From: Tubiluchus corallicola
Lineage: Eukaryota > Priapulida > Priapulimorpha > Priapulimorphida > Tubiluchidae
DNA: 64,000 nt
Reading direction: 5' to 3'
Assembly (NCBI GenBank): GCA_030141605.1
Contig: JAQGDQ010002377.1
Coordinates: forward strand, 248,001 to 312,000
Positions 51,101 through 61,937 of the stretch are shown here, piece after piece (within the stretch, counting starts at the first letter, position 1; each line of letters opens with the position of its first letter). Below the pieces are notes generated by a model. It saw only the letters and a list, made by a program, of their open reading frames with translations, made no database searches and was not told where the DNA came from. The translations under genes and the position numbers were made by a program.

Positions 51101-54100
51101 AACACCTGAATGTGGCAAGGATGTTCTGAAGTCGAGGAGCCGTGATCGTTGCTAATTAGGTGTTACATATTTTCGCACAATAGCGAACACTTGGACTTAG
51201 ATATGGATACGTTTTCATGTAAAACCCATGTTTGATTTGCTTTGACATCCAGTTTGTGTAGTGATGTTATCTAAATTGCTCTTAGACAGTTAAAAACATA
51301 TTCAAACATTTCTTTCTTAGCTTATTTGTATTTTTAGTTTTTATGTGTTTACATAATTTGATTATTTTAACAGATTATTCCAGTGAGTATGAGGTTGCAA
51401 AACTTACATAATTTTCCTGCATCAGCTATGGCAAACAAGACAAACAGCAGGTCACAACTGATGGCTATGCATAGAGCAAAGTAAGATTCTCTTCTTGCCT
51501 GGAAATATGATCATTAAAAAGTAACACCTTGCACCTTGAATCCATATTGTATACCAAAACTAAATATTTTCTAAAAATATTTTTTTAATAACGTGGTAGA
51601 GCTAACCACCAATTATGTCCATTAATATTATTATAATTATTTTGTTGTTGTTGTTATTATTATTATACATGAAAGTAATGTACCATGTCAGACTGTACAC
51701 CTTTGTGTTATATTGATTACCATAGATTTTTGTACTTTGTGTGCTCACAGCGAGATTGCTAGATTAGTAAAAATTAGCCAACAATGATGTGCCACATCTG
51801 ATTGCAAATTCTGTGTTCTGTTGTATGGCAAATAGTAGGTGCCATGTTGTACAATAGAAAAACTCTTTCGATTGAATACCAAAAACATGCCTTGAGCGAC
51901 TCGCTTCTGAAGTACTGTTCGACGTGCAGGCTAGCAATTAGGAATGTTCGGGATTGGGGTCACTATGGTCACTCGGATTTTTCTTAAACCCCAAATTACT
52001 CGTCCTGTCTTGATCCCTATTCCTTATCTCGTTCTATCCCTGTTACTTTTGTGATTAAAAATGATAATATTTTTTTCAATTGAATAAATGTTTTTAAATT
52101 TAGCTAAAATTTAGTGTAGTGAAGGAAGCGTGTGACAGTTATAACAATGCAAAAGAAAAGTTGTAAAAGAAAATGGTGATACTGTTTTAATTTCAGTATG
52201 ATAAACACACAGACCTATCAACTTCAGGAGACAGTATATCTGGAGATTTTTCAAAAAAAGTAAAAAAAAACTAGAGATTCCTTAAAAAGCTTAAAAGCTC
52301 AGCTTCCTGAAGCCATCACTAAGTTAACAACATTATTTATTATCAGTTTAGTGATTGTACTAACAATGGCGTTAACTTAGTGACGGCTTTGTGAAACCGG
52401 CTCGTGGTTCGCTAATTTGGAACAGCAGAATATAATTGTTTTCCATGCAAAATAGGCTTACTAAAGAGGCAGTTGGGATGTGGCAGCGCTCTTTTTTAGT
52501 TTTATTCACTAAAGTCGAAATTTACCGATCTTTTTGTTTACCTTGAGAAAGCCAAGGTGTACTATGAAGCCCATAAGAAATGAGTTAAAATCGTGAAACT
52601 CACAGTAAAACTGTGAGAGCTGAGATGTTGGAGCATATGACGGCAGTTTCTTCTTTGTAATGTTATACACTATTATGTGAATGGCACTGCTTCTTATCAC
52701 TTAACTCATTCATTTACAGATTTGGCTGCGTCACAAGTACAGCAAAGTCGCTTGATTTACTACGACAGAATTTGCAGAAGAAAATAAATAAAGACATTGA
52801 TGAGTTGATACAATCGTACTTAGATGTAAGTTTTATGAACAATCTTTTAATTAGATGATAGTGATCTTTTGGAAACTCTCAGAATATGCAAATGTTGTTC
52901 TTTGGTGATAGAATAAATTGAAATTCATCTCTTAAGGTCGCCAATAACCTGTTCAAAATGGAAGTTTGTAAAAATGGCAAAATTTATTATCTTTTTATGT
53001 TCATTACATACTCACAAAACTAATGTCGGCAAGTGAAAAACCATGACTATGAAACATGTAAATATTAAGAAATTGTTTTAACTCAAGTGATAACTTCAAA
53101 TTTATAGGCTCATTTATAGGAGGAAAATATACACTGTTATGCACTTTTTGTTTCTTCTGTAATTTTTGACTATTTGTAATGCATTAAAACCAAACATCAT
53201 TACAGCACCAAATGAAATTAGATAGCTCTATTCTTCACATCATTCTATGATTACCATTTTGAAGATACTGTGAATCTTAACTGCATCTCTCAGTCAGCAT
53301 TCACTTTTACGCAAAGATGTCTTCAATTTATTTACGCACACCAGTAGATGCTACCATGATAACTACAAAACACTTACTTTGTATTTGTAATGAGCTGCGA
53401 ATTGTTTGCGCTTTAATCTGTGCTATTAGCTTCATTTATCCTTAGCACGCTTTGTTGGTAAATAACGTAGTCTAAGATTCAGTTTATACCAATCTGTGGC
53501 TTTGGATGGGTTTACCTTTTGGTGGCGATATTTTTTTTAAATTTTGTAATTGGCCACTTATGCCGGGTTGTACATAACATTTTGCTAGGGGTACAAAAAC
53601 AACAATTATTGCACAGAACAGTTTATTACATCAGAGCATTGTTCAAACAATTGCTGGTGTGGAATCCTCATACGTCTTGCAATGCCTGCAATCTTGAAAG
53701 TTATGATAGAAGCAGTGACATAAATTCTCTGGAATTAGTTTTTTCGATTGAATTGAATGGCTTGGAAATTCACCGAACCTCTGCCCTGCCAAACACACCA
53801 AATGCAGAGGGGTGCTAAGATGATGGAAAGCATGCCTTTGGTCAGTATTCAACAGATAAGCTTGTGAACCATCTGCAAGATGTGTTGGAAGATCTTGACT
53901 TCTTTGAGTCACTGCTCTGATCATACCCTCAAGCTTGCGTTTTGTGCGAGTCTTGTATAAGGCATCCACTTCAAGTTTTGATGGCAAGATAGACTAGCCA
54001 TCATTTTGTTCTACTACTCATTATTGGTGTACTCCCCTAGCCGAAGGTCGTGCACCACCCTTTATGAAGGGTAGCACAATATGTAATTCTCACTTCAATT

Positions 54101-57100
54101 TTCATTTCAGAAATATTTTAATCCATGTATAGAGAATATTAAGAAAAACAATGGTGATGAATCAGTTTCAGAAGAACACGTGCACACAGTATGCAGACAG
54201 ATACTCGAGGAGGTATAGATTCCTTTATTCATTGCATTTGGTAGAAGTTGTCATTAATGGTGTTCTGTTGGAATGTAATTACTATCTACTCGTAGTTTGC
54301 TTAATTACATTTTGGAGTACTTTTTGTTAATATTGCAATGCTTGCTGTGATAGTTTTGAGATTATGCATTTTCTGTACATTATGAAGTAGGCCCATATTT
54401 GTAGATGAAAAACAACACAATTTATTAAAACTTTTACTATACATAGTTAAAATCATGCCAACGTTTCGACAAACTACAGCTGTCATCATTAGTGGCAAAT
54501 TTTACAAACATACAACCAGTTTATATAGGTAGAGCCTATTATGCACTAATTAAGTAGTTAACAGTAGTTACCTGGCAAATAGGTAATGATTAAGCAGACC
54601 TGAAGCAAAGAAATCGATATAGTAACAAATAGCTAAGTATTTGTGCATTAAGAGAAGGCTTATAAGGGTACACAGATAAACTTCCTTTTATTAATAAGTC
54701 CTAGCTATTTGTACTTCTGGTCGCAGTGCTGAAATTATTAAAATCAGCTTTGTGGCCAGAGGCACAAATATGGTCATAAGTGCTGGACTGAGGAGAATTT
54801 TTTAATTTTTTGCCAGTGCTAGACGAAATGCCGAGATACAACAATGTGAAGTAAAAAAGCTTTAGTAAAGTTATGTTGTTTTTAACTATAAATGTTTTTA
54901 AGTGCCCGTTTATTGGCCTTTATAATTGGCCTTTATTTATTTGTAGACATTTTATAAGCTATAATAGAAAATTTAAAGAGATAAAACTATGAATTATTTT
55001 GTTTGTTGGATGTGTTGTTAGAAAAATCATTAAAATGCATTTCCACCATATATAGGCTAAACGTCTGTATTCGTCTCCCACACGAGGTAGTACACCATAT
55101 CCAGATGTATCTGATTCAGAAAGTACTACTGAACTAAGAATGAGTCGAATTATAAATAAGGTAAGTGTATGGAATATTTTGTACAAAATATAGCATATTA
55201 ACACTTGCTTTCATGAAGCGTCTCTTGAAAAGCCCTTGTAGAATGTTTGTAATATATTAACTTGTGCAACACTGTGAAAATGATAGTCTGAAAACATTTT
55301 AATTTATAGCGAAGACCTTCGAGCAACGTGTATCAAATATATCAGTTGTCTAAAAATTTCATTAGTTTTCAGTCCGCAGATGAATTTTTTTTGGAAATTT
55401 AAGATTATAAAGCTGAAAGTCACTAACAGTGTTAGATTATTCCCTTTTATCACATATAACTTTTCCAAGCCCCCAAAATGTCCTTCCTTTGACCTCTGTG
55501 GCAAGGGATGTCTAATAATAATATGCTTGCGCACTGGCTTTTACGATCGTAGTTTGATGAGATGCTAAAGCGATATGTTGTTGGTCGCTTTCTGTTGAGT
55601 CGTCTAAGACAATTTTGTAAAACTTCTCATTCCTTAGTGGTGACCAAGCAAATAGTTCACTAATTATTATGAACCTGACCAGCTTGAATGTGACTGATAT
55701 TGATGCTGACAAGCTCAGTTCAATATTAACTGTAGTATATTTTACTGTTTTTATGCTTTTAATGACCATTCTCATTGGGTTAGATGTATGCGTTGTAGCA
55801 CTGATTATGGTAAAAAATTTTCTCAGAACAGCGGCCAATCTTTTCCTGGCAAATTTTGCAATTTCGAGTGCCTTACTTTCTTTGTACAACATTCATATGT
55901 TGATAGTGCGGCATTATGTTACCGACTTTAGTGCTCTGCATTGTGCAGTGAATGGTATTGTTGTGTGTGGACTGCTCACAGAATGCTTGATCATGGAAGT
56001 TCTGATGACAATTGATAGATACATCGCTATCATCTATCCTCTACATTATCACCATCTCAGTACTAACTTGAATAGCACTATCACTATCTTTGTGTCTTGG
56101 ATATACTCTTTTTGCATAGGAATAGCATCTTCATCGTGGTTTACCTTTTTGAATAATACGGAGGTTAAGGATGTTACAAAATGTGTCATAGCCCGTCAGG
56201 TTCACCCCGAATTTTGTCTTTATTTTGCTGCACAATATGCCATAGCATCTTCAGTCATCTTCTTCATTTATGCAAGTGTATTTAAAGTTGTTCTACAGCA
56301 TAAAATCCAGTTAGCTAATGCAGTGCCTGATAGTCATCAAAACTATCTGAATTTAATAGAGCGGATCAAAGCTGCAATATCTGTGTTTGCAACTGTTGGA
56401 ACATCATTGCTGTGTTTTGCAGCTTTTTTTGCACACTTGGGTATTACCTGTGCTACTGAGTTGGAACTTAAATCATTGAAGCAGAGTGCTGACATATTAA
56501 TAAACATCAGCGCATTGACAAATATTATCCTCTATTTCTGGAAAATAAAGCAGCTGCGGGAGTTTTTCCTGAAACTATGTGGAAAGCGTCACAACAGCAT
56601 AGTTGCTACTTCTAGTCAAAATCCGTGCTGATAACAAACTAAGTGATTGACCGTGAAACAGTGCGTAGCATTGAAAGTGTTCATTTTAACAGTTTAATTA
56701 TGAAATTTATTAAGTAAAACTTGCAAGCTACTTAAACAAAAATATTTTGTTTCCCTCTCCCAAATGTATATATGTATATATATATATATTTACATATATG
56801 CTTACATATATATTTACAAATATTACATATATGTCTACTGTATAGTAAGTCCTTGTTTTAATGACTCTTTGTTTATTAATGATTCATTTAACAATAATGA
56901 CTATTTGCCATCTTTTTCTCCTTCAATGCCGACTTTGCTTACTTTAAGTACTAAATTAGCACTAGATTTAAATGAACGTTAATTGTATATGTTTATATTT
57001 GCGCACGTGCGCGCATGGGTACTTAACAATGTTGTAATGGATATAGTCCACCTGACTCACTGATAATTATGATGTAATAAATTTCAATGCATTGAAATAG

Positions 57101-59394
57101 CTGTTTTGCAAGTTTTGCACTTTTATAATAATTTGGAGACATTTGTAATGCATTTACATTTCACACTTGCGTTGTAAAACGGAAAGCTACTCGGGTACAG
57201 TGAATCCTCGCTTAATGATGATGCCCAAAAAAAGTGTTGTTAAGCAAAACATTGCTAGATGAAACCATGATTTCCCCAAGAAAGAATGTAAAAGCATTGT
57301 GTTGGATTCCAGTAGCAAAAATCTCTAGTGCTATGCAAAAGGGTTCAATTCCTGGCAGGGGAATAACAATCACTGAAAGGATGGGTATATAAAACCATTC
57401 AGTTATGTTGCAGGGGAAAACCGATAACACTTGGCTTATAAATTAAACACTTTGTAGGGTTTATTGCTTACAGCTACACTATAAGTATTTGTTTAATTAA
57501 AAAGCTAATCAGTAACTAAGGTGTGAAAACTAAAATGTAACTAAAGTGCAAAAAACTAAAAAAATTTATAGACATTTATTTTTTAACAGAATCATCTATA
57601 AAGCAGTTAGGTTGTTTAATCAAAGATTTTTCTGAATATATTACAAAAGTATACCAGTTGTACACCCAGCTATTAATAATCTACATAAGCAATCGGTGGA
57701 CACATTAAGTAAGGTATACTGTTATTGTTTGGGCTAGCTAAGGCAGTGGTGATTATAATGACTAGCAAGAGAAAATATTAATGTGTATATATTTACGGAA
57801 ATATATAATAATAGTAATGAAATCTTTATTTTTAATCAACAGTATTTGCCTTTTTGTCTTTGTAATGTACATTTGTGTTTCGTAGAGCTTGATTAATTGA
57901 ATTTGGAAACAGATTGCATCCAGCAACTAAAAGTTTAGCTTTATCGACCGTCAAAAGGTCATTAAAATTAACATACGGGGCTATTAAGACAGTTACTTTA
58001 CTCGAGTAAGGTAATCTTATAGCATTGTAAATTGGACATATTAGTAAATAATGCAACACATCTTCAGTTTGCAAATTACATTTGTTATAAATAGTAGCAT
58101 GTGATAAAGCTGAATTTGTACAAAAGAGTAATTTAAAGCATTTGTGCCCAACCTTAATGTAGGTTAACTCAGAAGCAAAACGTGCACCTGTAAAATAATA
58201 AAATTTCAGGGGAATACAGTAAATTTTAATTAGAACTTTCTTAAAACTTACTGGCTAAAAATTTATTTTAATTTTCTAATATCAGTAGAAAGCTTATTCC
58301 ATTTTTCTGTACCAGAAGGGAAAAACCTTGATTGAAAGTAGTTAGAAATACAAATAATTAACGATAAATTTTCACTATTACGTAAATTATAGTAGGTTCT
58401 ATCATAAACAGGTTCTGTAAGTATGGAAGTAAGGTAAGATGATGAAGCTCCTTTAGCAATTTTATAAAATAAAGACATTTTATGAATGTATCTTCTGTGG
58501 TGACGTGGAGTCACAAGAAAGATCTCTCAGCAATTTCTCTCCGCTTGTACCAAACACAGCTCCAAACACTACCAATGAAACATGGTACTGAATTTGTTCA
58601 ACAGCTAGAGCAGTCGCTTCTGTGCAATTGTCCCAAATGCATTCACAATATTCAAGCAATGGTCTAATATACGATTTGTATAACTTGTCTAAGGACCACC
58701 TATCTAAAAGAAGTTAATTTTTTGCAATGGGTCTAAACGTTTAGAAGCTCTAACTAAAATAATAGCATATGAACGTTGCAAGTTAAATTACTGGTTAAAA
58801 TTAAACCCAAGTGTTTATGCTTAATATAATTTCCGATTTTTGTCCCCTGAAGAAGCAGATCGGGATGAAATGGTGGATGAGTTTTGTGAGAAAAGATAAC
58901 TAATTCTGTTTTGTCTGCATTAAAGGTAACCAACCATCTCCTAGCCCATTGAGTAATACAGATCTTAGATCTTGCTGTAATGTGTTACCAGTAGCACTTG
59001 GACACTCATCTACATGTTTTATGCATGTATCGTCAGTAAGTAATCGCATATCGGACTGAATACCATCAGCTATGTGTCTTTAATGAATATCAAAAAGAGG
59101 AGAGGACCTATACACGCACTTTAGATCAGATGCAAAACCATTGATAATTACGGATTGTTTCCTTTCTGACAGATATGAACATAACCAAGAAAGTAGTTTT
59201 TCAGTGTCTCGTTAGCAGCAACTTTTACAGAGCATCGTTAAGCAAGGGCTTACTGTACTTTGCAATGTGGAAATTTTCACCAGTGCAGCTACAATTAAAT
59301 TTTCTTTTGTTAGAACATTCCCAGTTATTTAAAAAGAAGCCACACTTCTGACACTGACTCTGATGTCAGCATCTCCATCAGCAGGCACAAAAAG
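48120..59394 (+). CDS. DNTTIP1: DNTTIP1/TdIF1-like protein, 3' end not found
   Basis: Eight coding exons with matching phases: 48120-48157, 48644-48841, 50377-50494, 51374-51480, 52720-52825, 54111-54212, 55056-55160, 59314-59394; 285 residues so far, then donor AAG/GTGAGT continues the gene. Residues about 13-118 are a Pro/Gly-rich then acidic tail (IPGAPVGPGAPRG, NEDEEPED) with no clear family. Residues about 155-230 (SLDLLRQNLQKKINKDI, CRQILEEAKRLYS) resemble the dimerisation domain of DNTTIP1, the partner of HDAC1/2 in the MiDAC complex. Residues 231-285 are Ser-rich with SDSEST and SDTDSDVS, likely phosphorylation sites. The conserved C-terminal DNA-binding region of DNTTIP1 is not visible up to 64000. 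The exon chain is solid; the family call rests on one domain. Confidence 0.78.
52297..52403. mobile_element. Fold-back MITE, copy 2
   Basis: Starts GCTCAGCTTCCTGAAGCCAT and ends TAGTGACGGCTTTGTGAAAC CGGCTC; this is the reverse-orientation relative of 39289-39385. The termini are near inverse repeats; the interior has CACTAAGTTAAC and GTTAACTTAGTGA, themselves complementary. It is in intron 4 of the DNTTIP1-like gene. Confidence 0.8.
54400..54640 (-). mobile_element. Penelope-like fragment, copy 2
   Basis: Same ordered blocks as 18360-18610. On the minus strand the core reads CTAATGA, then TGACA...TGTC complementary segments, then GAAAC; the first block has one substitution relative to the hammerhead CTGATGA. 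It lies in intron 6 of the DNTTIP1-like gene. No reverse transcriptase. Confidence 0.5.
55669..56631 (+). CDS. Rhodopsin-like seven-helix receptor, single exon, nested in an intron
   Basis: Uninterrupted 320-residue frame. The N-terminus has glycosylation sequons at N2 and N7. Seven hydrophobic helices lie at roughly 18-48, 56-80, 92-114, 137-159, 184-209, 234-258 and 272-291. Class A marks present: Cys92 before helix 3, DRYIAIIYPLHY at 116-127, Trp144 in helix 4, a Cys in extracellular loop 2, NIILY at 285-289 in place of NPxxY, and a basic helix 8 ending in Cys304. Marks absent or altered: the sodium-site Asp of helix 2 (ISS instead of the usual xAD), the helix 1 Asn, the helix 5 Pro and the helix 6 CWxP. 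It is therefore a divergent class A receptor of unknown ligand; DRY suggests G-protein coupling. It lies on the same strand within the 4.2-kb intron 7 of the DNTTIP1-like gene and must have its own promoter. An AATAAA near 57075 could end it. Confidence 0.9.
   Translation: MNLTSLNVTDIDADKLSSILTVVYFTVFMLLMTILIGLDVCVVALIMVKNFLRTAANLFLANFAISSALLSLYNIHMLIVRHYVTDFSALHCAVNGIVVCGLLTECLIMEVLMTIDRYIAIIYPLHYHHLSTNLNSTITIFVSWIYSFCIGIASSSWFTFLNNTEVKDVTKCVIARQVHPEFCLYFAAQYAIASSVIFFIYASVFKVVLQHKIQLANAVPDSHQNYLNLIERIKAAISVFATVGTSLLCFAAFFAHLGITCATELELKSLKQSADILINISALTNIILYFWKIKQLREFFLKLCGKRHNSIVATSSQNPC
56764..56850. repeat. TA-rich microsatellite
   Basis: Runs of TATA with TACATATA variants just after the receptor gene. 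Open frames across it encode only Tyr/Ile repeats. Confidence 0.9.
57198..59255. mobile_element. TIR element carrying a LINE fragment
   Basis: The left end TA/CAGTGAATCCTCGCTTAATG and the right end GCATCGTTAAGCAAGGGCTT ACTG/TA are inverted repeats (CAGT.A...CC..(C/T)GCTTAA.GATG) with TA on both sides. Most of the 2-kb interior is the LINE 3' fragment at about 57795-59222, so the original element was probably about 0.6 kb. It is in intron 7 of the DNTTIP1-like gene. Confidence 0.75.
57795..59222 (-). mobile_element. Degraded LINE reverse-transcriptase 3' half
   Basis: On the minus strand, broken frames give recognisable non-LTR reverse-transcriptase segments in order: LSWLCSYLSERKQSV (about 59170-59215), WLVTFNADKTELVIFSHKTH (about 58865-58940), LYKSYIRPLLEYCECIWDN (about 58620-58680), then YYNLRNSENLSL and SRFFPSGTEKWNKLS (about 58263-58400) and EDVLHYLLICPIYNAIR (about 58000-58070). 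The 3' end has a short ATT-type tail. Frameshifts and stops show it is dead. The segment order fits the Jockey/CR1/L2 group; the clade is not settled. The 5' half is absent, as is usual for truncated insertions. Confidence 0.85.
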
Positions 59395-59547
59395 GTGAGT
59401 TACATTGCTCTTGTGTTTTTGTCGTCTTTACTTTTATTTGTTTCATTTTTTTGTTTTTACATGTGGTGTGCACATTCTCAAAAGAGTTAGTTTAATTTGG
59501 ATTAGTTGTCTGAGTTGTTGGATCATGCACCATGTTATAACACATGG

Positions 59548-60060
59548 CAGCGATGGGCGGTTAATGGATTAATTGAATTAACCCCAAATACAACCATGTA
59601 TAAATCATATAATTTGTAACTGAACAGTAATTCACTTAATCAACATTAATCGACAGCAAACTATACGTGTTACACACCGACTAAAAGCCAGTGTGTTAGT
59701 ACAAATAAACTCAATTTTTGTGTTTTTTTCTAATTTTTCCCACCTTACACAACGTCTACACCTTGTGCTAACCACTATGTTGGAAACTTCGTTGGCACGT
59801 GATGCATATAGTGACCTATAGAGTAGTTAACAAATGTACATGTCTATGAAATAGGTTACGAGTACAACAATGGCTGACAGCGATGAAAGCTGTGAAGAAG
59901 TTTACAGGCTATATTTCCCTGCAATCATTGATAAATATTGCTAAAACGGTAAAAAAAGCGTCACCAAAGATTAATCGTGATATCAAATTACAAGAACAAG
60001 TTTGTAATCCAACTTCAAAATCACCCATCATTAATGCATGGTTTTCTTCCTGAGAAACTC
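59548..60060 (+). mobile_element. Possible decayed hAT element left part
   Basis: Begins CAGCGATGGGCGGTTAATGG, similar to the CAG.G.TGGGC start of hAT transposons. Downstream, plus-strand fragments (MADSDESCEEV near 59871; NPTSKSPIINAWFSS near 60005) read like remains of a transposase N-terminus, but stops interrupt them. No matching right end was found, so this is weak. Confidence 0.3.
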
Positions 60061-61074
60061 CCAATACTTAACGTTCTAGAATTTTTGCAGTGTCTTTGTT
60101 TTGTAGTCTAACAAAAGGTATGGTGTATTACATGTGGGGAGAGAATTTTTAGTAATATTAAGATTACTAGTGACTGGCGAAAACTTTAGTTCATCTTGAA
60201 TAAAATTTGATCAATGGCCTCGGGTTTACCTCATTTGAGAGCGTTTACATGGAACATTGTCAAAATTTCAAATTTTTTGAACTTAGATCTTGTATGTTTA
60301 TAAGTATAAGTATGATTACAAATATATGAGCGATATAAGTTAATGAAAAAGAATATTAGCTGTTACTTACAGTATATGACAAAAACATTAATTTCAAACT
60401 AATTTATTTCTGTTTATTGCACAATTCATGTGAACATGTCAGTAACAAGCATACAGTATCACAATACAATTATTATTTTCTAATGCTTGTACATTTCATG
60501 ATAACAAGATGAGTAAATACATTATAATCAACGATTAATAAATGTTTATAATTATTATTACTATAAACTACAAACTTCCTGTAAAAATCCTATGTGTTTA
60601 AGAACTAACATGCGAAAATTTTGATTGCTACTGTATCAGTTTACAATTTACTTAGTAACTTTAATTTACTATAATCTTTCATTTTGTTTTCACTTTCCAC
60701 ACCTGTACATTTTGATTTGTGCAGAAATACTTTTTAAAGAAACAAAGGCAAAACTAAGCTGCATGTTGTTAAATGCTGGCTTGGATTGTTTTAAACTTAC
60801 GCTAACATACATACACTAACATATTACAGCCATTTGTACTAATGTCTGCACACCTTAATTGCTTGTAGAAGTCTATGTCTGTTACATTTAAGCTCTATTA
60901 ACTCTATAAACACAATAAAAGTCGATTTTTTATATTTTTTGATCGCATGGCCCTGGAACAATTTCTGGTGTCATTACTTTATTTGACCAATCTGGCTCCT
61001 GTGTTTGAAATGAGTGTGCATTTACGTAACTCATTTATCAAGGTTGCCTGATAGAATCAAGGATCAAATTGCCC

Positions 61075-61265
61075 CAAATTTGAGATTTATAAGCTTACTG
61101 CAAAACTTTTTTGTGTTTTAATTAATTTTAAGCTGTATTCTGTTTCGTGTTTTGATTTTAAACACAAAATTAAAATTTATAATCAATATGTTGAAAATTG
61201 TGTGGTGTGGTCAAGTTTTTTTATGTATTTGGCCCTCCTAACTTTAGAACCTGACTGCCCCTGTA
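61075..61265. repeat. Dispersed repeat, copy 2
   Basis: Second copy of the family at 2083-2430, same orientation, sharing GAGATTTATAAGCTTACT, TGTGTTTTAATT, GTTTTGATTTTAAA and a terminal TTAGAACCTGACTGCCC block. Family unknown; boundaries approximate. Confidence 0.55.
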
Positions 61266-61937
61266 TGCATAACGATAATTAGTAAGGCAGTCAAAGTACT
61301 CTTAAGTTTGAGTATGCTTACTGAACCAAATGACTATCTAGTTTAGACGTATTTGCAGATAATAATGAATTTGATGGTTCTGCTCTCATAAGCTACAACT
61401 CTGTGCATTCACTGAGTGAAGCGTGAGAATGCTGATAAGCACATTGCTCGTTGCATAACGTAATAGTTTATTGACAGATTCACGTTTTCTAACTTAACTG
61501 GACATACTTCCTGCCATTTAGAGTTGAAAAGCAGAAACCAGGTTTTTGATTACCCATGTTCTATGTCAAGAAGAAAGGAAGAGATTTTCGAATGTGCGAA
61601 GGATGATGATGACTACGATTGTTATGACTGCATCACTTGTTTAACCATTGTTATGTTGTAAAAACGAGGAAAAAGGTTTTAGGTGGACAACATAATAAAT
61701 ATACTATAGCAGAAACAGTTCAGAGTATTTTCACAAAAGAAAAATAAAGATGTGAAAATATGTGCTATAATACTCTCTGAAAGTCTACGTGTGTATCCTA
61801 CTAATGCAGAAGTGTTTGGGCACGCAAAGGAAGTTTTAGTAAAAACTGTTTTATATGCATTGTATAGCACATATGGAATCGTAGATATGGTATGCCACGC
61901 ATGTGAGAGAGGCCAAGGTTATTGTTAAAAAGTGTGG

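Larger units (their letters stand above)
59395..61937. other. Stretch after the last assigned DNTTIP1-like exon
   Basis: Donor AAG/GTGAGT at 59395 shows that an intron starts here, but no following exon with a matching phase and DNTTIP1-like sequence was found. The stretch contains a possible hAT-like end near 59548 and a dispersed repeat at 61075-61265. A plus-strand frame near 61512-61660 is out of phase with exon 8 and ends quickly. The right end will include the 3' untranslated region of the minus-strand LRR gene. Confidence 0.5.

Noticed and set aside
57300-57365. B-box-like GGGTTCAATTCCTGG, considered as a tRNA or SINE
   Set aside because: No A box at the right distance and no cloverleaf pairing.
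59314-59394. Alternative acceptor CCCAG at 59333 for exon 8 of the DNTTIP1-like gene
   Set aside because: In phase 0 it gives a stop after eight codons; the TTTTCTTTTGTTAG acceptor at 59313 gives an open, Ser-rich exon with the right phase.
61512-61660. Plus-strand open stretch after a TTTAG acceptor, considered as DNTTIP1 exon 9
   Set aside because: Its readable frame does not match the phase 0 donor of exon 8, it shows no similarity to the DNTTIP1 C-terminus and it ends after about 47 codons.
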